This document shows, piece after piece, positions 1 to 5,754 of a stretch of DNA of 8,525 bases (position 1 is the stretch's first letter; every line of letters begins with the position of its first letter). The notes under the pieces were generated by a model, which was not told the DNA's origin, made no database searches, and worked only from the letters and a program-made list of their open reading frames with translations. The DNA comes from DASSHC01 sp035693105 (GTDB lineage Bacteria > Chloroflexota > Chloroflexia > Thermomicrobiales > Thermomicrobiaceae), in NCBI GenBank assembly GCA_035693105.1, contig DASSHC010000348.1, forward strand, positions 1 through 8,525, given 5' to 3'. A program made the position numbers and the translations under genes.

Positions 1-84
1 CTCAGACTTCAAACACTTATACGTGAAGGGGTGCCCGCGCTTGAGCAGGAACTCGTCCTCGTGAATGGGTTCCTGCCGAATTAG
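1..84 (+). CDS. possible 3' end of an unidentified gene (partial)
   Basis: Frame 1 is open from the window edge to a TAG at 82-84 and would encode about 27 residues ending in ELVLVNGFLPN, with an amphipathic helical look (RLQTLIREG, ALEQELVLV). No start codon is needed because the gene would begin outside the window. The opposite strand is also open here (it contains HEDEFLLKRGHPFTYK), but that frame is closed upstream by a TGA near 93-95 and has no ATG, GTG or TTG before the window edge. That makes the plus-strand tail the better reading. No family can be recognised from so few residues, and chance openness is quite possible. Confidence 0.3.
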   Translation, partial: LRLQTLIREGVPALEQELVLVNGFLPN

Positions 85-125
85 AAGTCAGAACCGCCGA
101 GATCGTTTGAGTTATCCACCATCCG

Positions 126-626
126 CTAGTCTGGCGCGTTCGTTTCGTCCGCGAAGACCCCTAACAGATCCCAGCGATCGCGCCACTGCTCAACGCGGCG
201 TCGCTCGATCTTGTGGTGTTTGGATGCTTGAGTCACCGGTCGCGAACCACCGTGCTGGTTTAGGTACGCCTGATGCGCCTCGTAGATGTCGTTTTGCATC
301 CACCATTCCGGAATGATGTAGTAGCTCGGAGTACTTCCGATTTCGTCAAGATCTACCAGGATCCAGAAGCGCGACTCTTCTGGATCGGGCGACCGCTGCT
401 GTCCTCTCGTAGTCTGTGTTTGCCAGCCCGGCGAGCTTCCAGATTTGGTTTTGACCTGGATCGTCACGCTCCGATTTTGTACTTTATCGCTCGCGATGAC
501 ATCGATCTTGGGCATATTCCCCGCGAATGTCACAGCATACGCGCCTCGACGGTGAATCTCCGCCGCTACTAAATGCTCTCCAGCACGCGCTACCTGTTGG
601 GGATTCGGCTTCCGCCGGTCGTTCAC
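126..626 (-). CDS. PD-(D/E)XK nuclease-like hypothetical protein
   Basis: From the GTG at 626 the protein has 166 residues. The first half has the layout of a PD-(D/E)XK fold: a helix with acidic residues (GEHLVAAE, E17 and E23), then PKIDVIAS with D42, then TIQVKTK with Q57 and K59 as the QxK form of the catalytic motif. A short strand (FWILVDLD) and an aromatic segment (YYIIPEWWM) follow, as in small stand-alone nuclease-like proteins of this superfamily. An upstream GTG-ATG pair at 680-675 would add 18 residues. I prefer 626 because GGAG lies 8 bases upstream and the added residues (MMLLFAVRGGGKRFGEQA) look unlike the domain. Base composition is low for the window: 481-540 is 30/60 G+C by hand count against 42/60 at 7801-7860, suggesting recent acquisition. 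A DNA repair, restriction or defence role is possible; specificity is unknown. Confidence 0.72.
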   Translation of the reverse strand: MNDRRKPNPQQVARAGEHLVAAEIHRRGAYAVTFAGNMPKIDVIASDKVQNRSVTIQVKTKSGSSPGWQTQTTRGQQRSPDPEESRFWILVDLDEIGSTPSYYIIPEWWMQNDIYEAHQAYLNQHGGSRPVTQASKHHKIERRRVEQWRDRWDLLGVFADETNAPD

Positions 627-685
627 GGCCTGCTCTCCAAACCGTTTTCCCCCGCCTCTCACCGCAAACAATAACATCACTTCCT

Positions 686-694
686 ACGATAGCA
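686..694 (-). promoter_or_regulatory. candidate extended -10 element upstream of the nuclease-like gene
   Basis: Read on the minus strand this is TGCTATCGT, a TGn extension followed by a -10-like TATCGT. A transcript would begin at about 679, giving a leader of roughly 53 bases to the preferred GTG at 626 and almost none to the GTG at 680. The same nine bases lie upstream of the persulfide dioxygenase gene at 2676-2684. No good -35 hexamer is visible at 16-18 bases, so this is only a candidate. Confidence 0.25.
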
Positions 695-707
695 GCATCG
701 CACCCGC

Positions 708-745
708 TGCGGCACCGCCGCACGCATCGTCTCGCTTGCCGAGAC
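708..745. repeat. two small hairpins between the macro-domain and nuclease-like genes
   Basis: The 111-base gap 681-791 has no gene. It holds two short perfect hairpins. TGCGGC (708-713) pairs with GCCGCA (717-722) around ACC. GTCTCG (729-734) pairs with CGAGAC (740-745) around a 5-base loop. They lie downstream of the macro-domain stop on the minus strand and could weakly end its transcript, but no T-tract follows either stem. Confidence 0.35.
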
Positions 746-791
746 AATCGAATCAGAAGCGTCGGCACCTGGCGTGGCTGACGGGCGGGTG

Positions 792-1331
792 CTACGGCAC
801 TGCGCCGCCCAGTTCGATCGCCTCGGCGAAGGTCTGGCGCGCGTTCTCGTTGCGCAGCACGAAGACGACCTGGCGGAGGTGGCTGGTGGGGTCGGAGAGG
901 TAGCTGGTGGCGGCCTCGACCATCACCTCCGCGCAGCGGGCCAGGTCGAAGCCGCCGACGCCGGTGCCGAGCGCCGGGAAGGCGACCGACTCCAGTCCAA
1001 GCTGGTCGCAGAGCGCCAGCACGGCGCGCGTGGCCTGGCCGATCGTCTCGGCGCTCGGCCCGAGCAGCTGCCCGCCGTCGTAGCCCATGGCGGCGGCGTG
1101 GATGACCGCCTTGATCGGCAGGCGCCCGCCGCTGGTGGCGACGGCCTGGCCCAGCGCGATCGGCCCCTGGGCCAGCGCCTCGCGCTCGATCCCCTCGCCG
1201 CCGGCCTGCTTGATCGCCCCGGCCACGCCCGAGCCCATCCAGAGGTCCGTATTGGCCGCGTTGACGATAGCGTCGGTGCTCATCGCGGTGATATCGCCCA
1301 CCACGGCGAGAACGCTGCGCCCGATGCTCAC
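792..1331 (-). CDS. macro-domain protein (ADP-ribose binding, Af1521-like)
   Basis: A single macro domain fills the 179 residues. Visible motifs are VVGDIT (10-15, adenine side), IVNAAN (22-27, ribose side), GSGVAGAI (33-40) and ALGTGVGGF (100-108, the diphosphate loop). Macro domains bind ADP-ribose or its derivatives, and many remove ADP-ribose from proteins or O-acetyl-ADP-ribose. MacroD/YmdB enzymes normally carry an aspartate in a GGGVDGAI-type loop. Here that place is A37 (GSGVAGAI), as in Af1521-type domains (GVAYAI). So this is probably an ADP-ribose binder, or a hydrolase with another mechanism, rather than a canonical MacroD deacetylase. The GTG start is firm: GGAGGT sits 5 bases upstream. 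It follows the Excalibur gene on the same strand after 89 bases, so co-transcription is possible but not shown. The protein looks cytoplasmic, with no signal peptide. Confidence 0.9.
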   Translation of the reverse strand: MSIGRSVLAVVGDITAMSTDAIVNAANTDLWMGSGVAGAIKQAGGEGIEREALAQGPIALGQAVATSGGRLPIKAVIHAAAMGYDGGQLLGPSAETIGQATRAVLALCDQLGLESVAFPALGTGVGGFDLARCAEVMVEAATSYLSDPTSHLRQVVFVLRNENARQTFAEAIELGGAVP

Positions 1332-1375
1332 CAGGCACCTCCTCGATTGACTGTCACGCCGCGCTGGAGTGGTTC

Positions 1376-1385
1376 CCCACGTGGG
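1376..1385. repeat. perfect 10-bp palindrome CCCACGTGGG
   Basis: The 89-base gap between the Excalibur gene and the macro-domain gene contains the perfect palindrome CCCACGTGGG, about 45 bases before the macro-domain GTG. Its dyad symmetry would suit a dimeric regulator, but a 10-bp GC-rich palindrome can occur by chance and I see no second copy in the window. Confidence 0.35.
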
Positions 1386-1396
1386 CGCGCGGTCGC

Positions 1397-1412
1397 AAAA
1401 GCGGTGCCGCTT
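1397..1412 (-). terminator. weak terminator-like hairpin after the Excalibur gene
   Basis: On the minus strand, about 9 bases after the TGA at 1421-1423, AAGCG pairs with CGCTT around GCAC, and the right arm runs into a short TTTT. The stem is only 5-6 bp and the T-tract overlaps it, so termination would be partial at best. Readthrough into the macro-domain gene is plausible. Confidence 0.3.
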
Positions 1413-1420
1413 CCCGCGGC

Positions 1421-2506
1421 TCAGGCCGGGTGCTGGGCGCGGTACTGGCTAGAGTAGGGCGCCGGGTTGGATTCGCACGGCACGCCGTCGCGGTTGCTGT
1501 CGAGCCCCTCGATGTTGTTGCCGGCCGAGCCGCCGCGGAAGTCGAAGTAGAGCTGGGCCGCCAACTGCGAGGGGAAGTCGCCGCAGTTGTGCGTCGCCGC
1601 CACGCCGGCCGCCGTCGGGTTGCCGAGCTGGCCGTAGCGCCAGGCGTAGTAATGCTGGCCGACGTTGCCGGCCTCCACCTGCCAGCCCGCGGGGTTGTCC
1701 GGGGTGTAGGTCATGACGCGCCGCTCGAAGACCTGCACCAGCACGCGCTTGCCCTCGCCGCCGACGCGCACGATGGTCCAGTAGGCCTCGGTCAGCGGGT
1801 AGCCGGCCACGTAGAAGGGGTTGCTATAGAGCGGGGCAGTGATCTCCTGGCCGCTGGCGCTGTCGTAGACCAGGCCACTGCTATTCATGAAGTCCCAGAA
1901 GACCGAGGCCACGGTGTGGTGGGTCGGCGCGCTGACCCCGACCGCGCTGACGTGGTACTGGGCCAGCAGGCCGCCGAGCGCGCCGCCGTCGGCGACGTCG
2001 CCGTTGTGGTCGATCGTCTGCGTGATCACGGCGCTGTTCGGCAGCGGCGCGCTCCCCATCACATTGCTCATGGTGGCGTAGGTCACGCCGTTGGGGTCGT
2101 CGACATCGCCGGCCACGTTGACCTGGGCGCGCGGGAAGGTGGCAAAGAGGTTCTCGCCGAACTGGATCTGGCCGGTCAGCATCTCACGGGCCAGCAGCCC
2201 GTTGGTGACGTACCACTCGCCGGTCGGGTCGGCGCCAGGCTGGTTGATCTCCATGCGGCTCTTGTCGAAGTACTGCACGGTGCGCCGCCCGTTGGGCGAC
2301 TCGACATAGGCCTCCGGCGTCGGGTTGGAGTAGGCCGCCGGTCCCCACATCCAGGTGCGGCTGACGTGGAGCTCGGCCACGGGCCGGTCGGTGCGCGCCC
2401 AGACCGCCTGGAAGGCGGGGTTGCCGACCGGCTCGGCCGCCGCCGGCAGCGCGCCGAGCAGCGCGAGCGCGGCGACGACGAGCATCATCAGACGACGGCG
2501 GGCCAT
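1421..2506 (-). CDS. secreted protein with C-terminal Excalibur calcium-binding domain
   Basis: The 361-residue protein starts with a clear signal peptide: MARRR, a hydrophobic core (LMMLVVAALALLGAL, 6-20) and a likely cleavage after PAAA near residue 24. Residues 27-300 form an extracellular module rich in aromatic motifs (SRTWMWGP, VQYFDKSRMEIN, EWYVTNGLL, FERRVMTYTP, GNVGQHYYAWRYG). I recognise this pattern from Chloroflexota secreted proteins of unknown function. Residues 307-348 are an Excalibur domain: NCGDF, then the calcium-loop motif DSNRDGVPCE (336-345), with C308 and C344 placed for a disulfide. Excalibur domains bind calcium and occur on surface proteins and extracellular nucleases, but I see no nuclease domain here. 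The start at 2506 is chosen because GGAG lies 5 bases upstream and the signal peptide begins there; the frame is open further upstream (to 2641) without such support. It is divergent from the persulfide dioxygenase gene. Its function is unknown. Confidence 0.88.
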   Translation of the reverse strand: MARRRLMMLVVAALALLGALPAAAEPVGNPAFQAVWARTDRPVAELHVSRTWMWGPAAYSNPTPEAYVESPNGRRTVQYFDKSRMEINQPGADPTGEWYVTNGLLAREMLTGQIQFGENLFATFPRAQVNVAGDVDDPNGVTYATMSNVMGSAPLPNSAVITQTIDHNGDVADGGALGGLLAQYHVSAVGVSAPTHHTVASVFWDFMNSSGLVYDSASGQEITAPLYSNPFYVAGYPLTEAYWTIVRVGGEGKRVLVQVFERRVMTYTPDNPAGWQVEAGNVGQHYYAWRYGQLGNPTAAGVAATHNCGDFPSQLAAQLYFDFRGGSAGNNIEGLDSNRDGVPCESNPAPYSSQYRAQHPA

Positions 2507-2579
2507 GCGCGCTCCGATCCACTGATCACGAGTCACGGTAACGTCTAACGAAACGGGTCGACGGCAAGCTATGCATGGC

Positions 2580-2648
2580 TGGGAAGATGGCGCCACTATG
2601 GCAGAAGGTCCGACGCCGCGCAAGAGGCCGCGCGGCCGCATCTTCCCA
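2580..2648. repeat. 10-bp inverted repeat in a divergent promoter region
   Basis: The 248-base gap 2507-2754 separates two divergent genes. It contains a perfect inverted repeat, TGGGAAGATG at 2580-2589 and CATCTTCCCA at 2639-2648, with 49 bases between. The arms could be paired operator half-sites or the base of a large stem. GC-rich GCGGCC-type sequence fills the right side of the spacer. The gap holds no convincing gene. Confidence 0.45.
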
Positions 2649-2675
2649 CGCGGCCGGCACGCATCCGGGCAATCG

Positions 2676-2684
2676 TGCTATCGT
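2676..2684 (+). promoter_or_regulatory. candidate extended -10 element for the persulfide dioxygenase gene
   Basis: TGCTATCGT combines a TGn extension with a TATCGT -10-like hexamer. It lies about 70 bases before the GTG at 2755, which would give a leader of roughly 64 bases. The same 9-mer lies upstream of the nuclease-like gene. No matching -35 is apparent, and A+T content is low everywhere here, so support is weak. Confidence 0.28.
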
Positions 2685-2754
2685 TTATCAGCAACTTGGC
2701 GCGATCGCTACTCTGGCAGCCGGACGAGTGTGCGGCATGACGAAGGAGTGCCTC

Positions 2755-3888
2755 GTGTACTTCAAACAGGTTCTCAACGAGCGGCTGGGCTGTGCTTCCT
2801 ACTTCATCGCCTCGCGCCAGTCGCACGAGGCGGCGATCGTCGATCCCTCGACCGAGCTGGAGACCTACGACGAGCTGCTGCGCGAGCGCGGCTTCACCTT
2901 GCGCTACGTGATCGACACCCACGTCCACGCCGACCACATCTCCGGCGGCCGGGCGCTGGCCGCGCGGCACGGCGCCGAACTCTGCCTGCACGAGTCGGCC
3001 GGCGTCAGCTATCCCTTTCGGGGCCTGAGGGACGCCGAGGAGCTGGAGCTGGGGCAACTGCGCCTGCGCATCATCCACACGCCGGGGCACCGGCCGGAGC
3101 TGATCTCCGTGCTGGTGATCAACCCGCCGCGCAGCCCCGAGCCCTCGATGGTGCTGACCGGCGACTCGCTGCTGGTCGGCGACGTCGGCCGGCCCGACTT
3201 CGGCGGCGGCGACGCCCGCGACCAGTACGACAGCGTCAACCGGCTGCTGCGCCTGCCCGACTTCGTGGCCGTCTTCCCCGGCCACTTCGAGGGGCCGTGC
3301 GGCAAGGGGATGTGCGGTCGGCCCAACACCACCATCGGCTTCGAGCGCCTCTTCAACCCGCTGCTGCGCCTCGACCGCGAGGCGTTCCTCGACGAGCTGA
3401 CCGGCAGCGTGGCCGCGCGCCCGCTGAACATCGCGGCTATCGAGGCCACCAACCGCGGCCTGGCGGACCTCCCCTGGGCCATGCTGACCAGCTCGCCCGA
3501 GGTCGAAGAGGTCGACATCGAGGCGCTGGAGACGATGCCGGACGACGCCGTCGTGCTCGACGTGCGCGAGCCGGAGGAGTACGCCGAGGCGCACGTGCCG
3601 GGCGCGCTCAGCCTGCCGCAGGGCGACCTGGCGCTGCGGCTGGACGAGGTGTCGCGCGATCACCCGATCTACACCATCTGTCGCTCGGGGGCGCGCTCGC
3701 TGCGCGCGGCCCAGTTCCTCAAGCAGGCTGGCTACCAATCGGTCGTCAGCGTGCGCGGCGGCACCGAAGCCTGGCAGGCGAGCGGGCGGCCGGTTGAGTC
3801 TGAGCAACATGAGGCGGGCGCGCCCCGTATCGTCGAGACCGAGTGGATGCACGCCGGCGGAAACCCCGTCGAGACGAAGCGGGGGTAG
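2755..3888 (+). CDS. persulfide dioxygenase (ETHE1-type MBL fold) fused to rhodanese domain
   Basis: The 377-residue cytoplasmic protein has two domains. Residues 1-240 are a metallo-beta-lactamase fold of the ETHE1/persulfide dioxygenase type: THVHADH (H56, H58, D60, H61), HTPGH (H112), TGDSL (D137) and FPGHFEG (H177). These supply the 2-His/Asp iron site plus the usual fold residues. Such enzymes oxidise glutathione or low-molecular-weight persulfide to sulfite using oxygen. Residues about 255-345 are a rhodanese domain, with VLDVREPEEYAEAHVPGA and the active-site loop CRSGARS (C309 as persulfide carrier). The fusion would couple sulfur transfer to oxidation. The GTG at 2755 is chosen because AAGGAG precedes it by 6 bases and the family typically begins with a YFKQ-like strand. 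An ATG at 2737 would add six residues but leaves the ribosome-binding site inside the gene. A 30-residue polar tail follows the rhodanese domain. No sulfide:quinone reductase or regulator gene is adjacent. Confidence 0.92.
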   Translation: MYFKQVLNERLGCASYFIASRQSHEAAIVDPSTELETYDELLRERGFTLRYVIDTHVHADHISGGRALAARHGAELCLHESAGVSYPFRGLRDAEELELGQLRLRIIHTPGHRPELISVLVINPPRSPEPSMVLTGDSLLVGDVGRPDFGGGDARDQYDSVNRLLRLPDFVAVFPGHFEGPCGKGMCGRPNTTIGFERLFNPLLRLDREAFLDELTGSVAARPLNIAAIEATNRGLADLPWAMLTSSPEVEEVDIEALETMPDDAVVLDVREPEEYAEAHVPGALSLPQGDLALRLDEVSRDHPIYTICRSGARSLRAAQFLKQAGYQSVVSVRGGTEAWQASGRPVESEQHEAGAPRIVETEWMHAGGNPVETKRG

Positions 3889-3914
3889 TCAGGTTCGTCG
3901 CCCCGCACCAGCGC

Positions 3915-4044
3915 TGTAGGGGCAGACCCCTGTGTCTGCCCTCGTGGGCGGCCGCTGAATCCCTAGTTCGCCACCCACGTTGACTCATGTCCCCGTTGCG
4001 GAGGCGTATGGGCAACAGGGCAGACACGGAGGTCTGCCCCTACA
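3915..4044. repeat. nested inverted-repeat element between convergent genes (MITE/REP-like)
   Basis: Two 28-base arms, 3915-3942 and 4017-4044, are inverted copies with two mismatches, separated by 74 bases. Each arm is itself a hairpin: the left has GGGCAGAC pairing with GTCTGCCC around CCCTGT. A further near-inverted pair lies inside, CGTGGGCGGC near 3944-3953 against GCCACCCACG near 3970-3979, with one G-T type mismatch. The element fills the gap between the persulfide dioxygenase (ends 3888, +) and the small helical gene (ends 4062, -), where it could stop transcription from both sides. Sequences starting TGTAGGGGCAGAC recur in Chloroflexota intergenic DNA as I recall. No transposase or clear target duplication is seen, so mobility is inference. 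Confidence 0.8.
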
Positions 4045-4061
4045 GGAAATGCCTCGCGCCG

Positions 4062-4529
4062 CTACTGCTCGCCGCTCGGCGGGAGCTGGCGCGGCGGCTC
4101 CTGGCGGTGCTCGCCGCCGCTCTCCTGCTCCATGCTGCGCAGCAGGCGCGTGATCTGGGTGTTGAGGATGCGCAGGCCGCTGATGGCGGCCGAGCGTGCC
4201 TCCTCCATCGAGCGCCCACTCGCCTGCCTGGTGGCCTCCTTGGCGGCCTCGCGCTCCTGCTCCGTCTGGTCGGCCACCTGCCGCACCACGCGCTCCAGGC
4301 GGTCGGCCGCGCCGCGCAGGTCCTCGATGCCGCCCGGGCGGCTGATCGGCTGCTCCTGCGACCATGACTGCCGGAACGCGCCGGCGATGCGCGAGAAGAG
4401 GTCCTGTACCTGGTCACCGACCTCGCGCCAGGAGCTGGCCAGGCGCTCCCAATCGACGTCGTGCGGCTCCTGCCGCGGCTCCTGGCCGTGCCCGTTGTGC
4501 GACATCGACCCGTTCTGGTTGCTGCTCAT
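4062..4529 (-). CDS. small helical, hydrophilic hypothetical protein
   Basis: I do not recognise a family for this 155-residue protein. The N-terminus is polar and low in complexity (NQNGSMSHNGHGQEPRQEP). The middle, about residues 24-140, is almost all predicted helix, with regular hydrophobic spacing (WERLASSWREVGDQVQDLFS, then LERVVRQVADQTEQEREAAK) suggesting one or two coiled-coil segments. The C-terminus is again polar and proline-rich (EPPRQLPPSGEQ). There is no signal peptide or membrane segment and no cysteine. A role as a cytoplasmic scaffold, chaperone-like or regulatory partner is possible but unsupported. The ATG start has AAGGAG 6 bases upstream, and coding-frame G+C bias matches its neighbours, so it is likely a real gene. 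It converges with the persulfide dioxygenase across the inverted-repeat element and follows the LLM gene on the same strand after 119 bases. Confidence 0.72.
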   Translation of the reverse strand: MSSNQNGSMSHNGHGQEPRQEPHDVDWERLASSWREVGDQVQDLFSRIAGAFRQSWSQEQPISRPGGIEDLRGAADRLERVVRQVADQTEQEREAAKEATRQASGRSMEEARSAAISGLRILNTQITRLLRSMEQESGGEHRQEPPRQLPPSGEQ

Positions 4530-4607
4530 TTCCTGCTCCTTCGGCCCTCACGGGCCACGACCGCCTTCACTTGCCATAATCTTGCCACGTCCGCGCCAGT
4601 CGGAATC

Positions 4608-4646
4608 GCCCGTCCGGTCACGGCCTGCCTGTCCAACCGGACGGGC
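4608..4646 (-). terminator. strong hairpin just after the LLM oxidoreductase gene
   Basis: GCCCGTCCGGT (4608-4618) and ACCGGACGGGC (4636-4646) form a perfect 11-bp stem around a 17-base loop. The stem starts two bases past the LLM stop codon (4649-4651) on the minus strand. Position and strength suit a transcription terminator or mRNA-stabilising 3' hairpin, although no T-tract follows. Confidence 0.5.
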
Positions 4647-4648
4647 CC

Positions 4649-5710
4649 TCAGGCCGCGGTAAGCAACTCCCGCGCCCGCGGCCGCACCTGCTCGGCGTAG
4701 AGCCGCAGCGTGCGCCGCACGCGCCGCGACTCGACCCCGGTAAGGTAGGGGTTGGCCAGGAAGACGTCGAGTCCCAGTTGCCGCGCGCTGGCCGCGATTG
4801 ACGCCGCCACGCGCTCCGGCCCACCGCCGATCACGGTCTCGTCGCGCAGGAGCTGCTCCACCTGCTGCTCGGCCTCGGAGCGCGAGAGCCGGCGCGGCGC
4901 CTCGCTGGCGGCCACCTGGGACGGGCTGGCCGCGAAGAGGTCGCCGAGGCGCATCAGGTCGCGCGCCATCTCATCGTAGGCCCGCTCGTCGGATTCAGCC
5001 AGATAGAGGTGGCGCATCAGCGCCAGGCGGCAGGGGGGGCGCGCCGCGGCCGGCTGCTGATCCGCCGCCTCGACGGCGCTCAGCGCCTCACGGTAAGCGG
5101 CGCAGGGCGCGGCCAGCCGCTCCGCCGGCTGGAAGCCGACCGCCAGCGAGAGGCCGTTGCGCGCCGCCCAGGCGGCCGCCTCGGGGTTGTTGCCGGCGTA
5201 CCAGAGGGGCGGGAAGGGGCGCTGCAGCGGCGGCTCGACGTAGATATCGGCGAAGTCGTAGCGCTGGCCGGGGTGGTCGAAGCGCTCGCCGCGCCAGGCG
5301 CGCACCAGGAGCACGAGCCCCTCCATCATCAGCGCCTCGCGCTCCCGCGGATCGATGCGCATACTCAGCAGCTCCTCGACCCGGTGCCCCAGCCCGATGC
5401 CCACCTCCATGCGCCCATTGCTGAGGTGGTCGAGCATCGCGACCTCCTCGGCCAGGCGCACCGGGTTGTGCAGCGGCAGCACGTAGGCCAGCGCGCCGAG
5501 GCGGATGCGCCGGGTGCGGGCCGCGACCGCGCCCAGCCAGACACTCGGCGAGGGCGTGCGGTAGTGCGGCATGAAGTGGCGCTCGGCGGTGAAGTAGAAG
5601 TCGAGCCCCAGCCGGTCGGCCAGCGCCACGTCGCTCAGATGCCGCGCGTAGGCCTCGCGCGAGCTGGTCTCGACCAGCACCTGCATGATGTCGAAGATCC
5701 CAAAGAGCAC
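4649..5710 (-). CDS. LLM-class flavin-dependent oxidoreductase (luciferase-like monooxygenase)
   Basis: The 353-residue length and motif order fit the bacterial luciferase-like TIM-barrel monooxygenases, which use reduced FMN or F420 to oxidise small organic substrates in the cytoplasm. Visible landmarks are the N-terminal strand LFGIFDIMQ, TAERHF (41-46), the RIRLGALAYVLPLHNP strand-loop (68-83), the LAEEVAMLDHLSNGRMEVGIGLG block (87-109) that shapes the flavin site, the LWYAGNNPEAAAWAARNG segment and a C-terminal TVIGGGPERVAASI helix-loop near residue 295. The GTG start has GGAGG 5 bases upstream. The substrate cannot be told from sequence, and F420 versus FMN use is not resolved. The gene is divergent from the aldo/keto reductase operon, and both sides carry a similar -10-like motif, hinting at shared control. 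Confidence 0.92.
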   Translation of the reverse strand: MLFGIFDIMQVLVETSSREAYARHLSDVALADRLGLDFYFTAERHFMPHYRTPSPSVWLGAVAARTRRIRLGALAYVLPLHNPVRLAEEVAMLDHLSNGRMEVGIGLGHRVEELLSMRIDPREREALMMEGLVLLVRAWRGERFDHPGQRYDFADIYVEPPLQRPFPPLWYAGNNPEAAAWAARNGLSLAVGFQPAERLAAPCAAYREALSAVEAADQQPAAARPPCRLALMRHLYLAESDERAYDEMARDLMRLGDLFAASPSQVAASEAPRRLSRSEAEQQVEQLLRDETVIGGGPERVAASIAASARQLGLDVFLANPYLTGVESRRVRRTLRLYAEQVRPRARELLTAA

Positions 5711-5732
5711 GCCGCCTCCTCAACCTCGTGTG

Positions 5733-5738
5733 ACTATA
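5733..5738 (-). promoter_or_regulatory. candidate -10 box of the LLM oxidoreductase gene
   Basis: On the minus strand the hexamer is TATAGT (5 of 6 to TATAAT), within ATCGGCTATAGTC. It is 22 bases before the GTG at 5710, giving a short leader that just includes the GGAGG ribosome-binding site. The -35 position at 17 bases (5756-5761, GTGAGG) is poor and falls inside the end of the hairpin element, which may have replaced the original -35. Confidence 0.4.
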
Positions 5739-5754
5739 GCCGATCGCGGGCGCG

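Noticed and set aside
792..2506. Macro domain and Excalibur protein as a toxin-antitoxin or defence pair
   Set aside because: The Excalibur protein has a signal peptide and no toxin motif; same-strand adjacency with an 89-base gap is not enough to propose a system.
1430..2548. Long plus-strand open frame opposite the Excalibur gene
   Set aside because: Its product is a low-complexity mix of V, A, G, R and H without motifs; it mirrors the GC-biased codons of the minus-strand gene, which has a signal peptide and a known domain.
2598..3797. Plus-strand frame from ATG at 2598 (MAEGPTPRKRPRG...) overlapping the persulfide dioxygenase in another frame
   Set aside because: No ribosome-binding site, and the frame turns into R/A/G-rich shadow sequence once inside the real gene.
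2596..3852. Long minus-strand open frame opposite the persulfide dioxygenase
   Set aside because: Shadow of a gene with intact catalytic motifs; no ribosome-binding site and unnatural composition.
3915..4044. CRISPR array
   Set aside because: Only two repeat copies, inverted rather than direct, with internal hairpins; no regular spacers and no cas genes.
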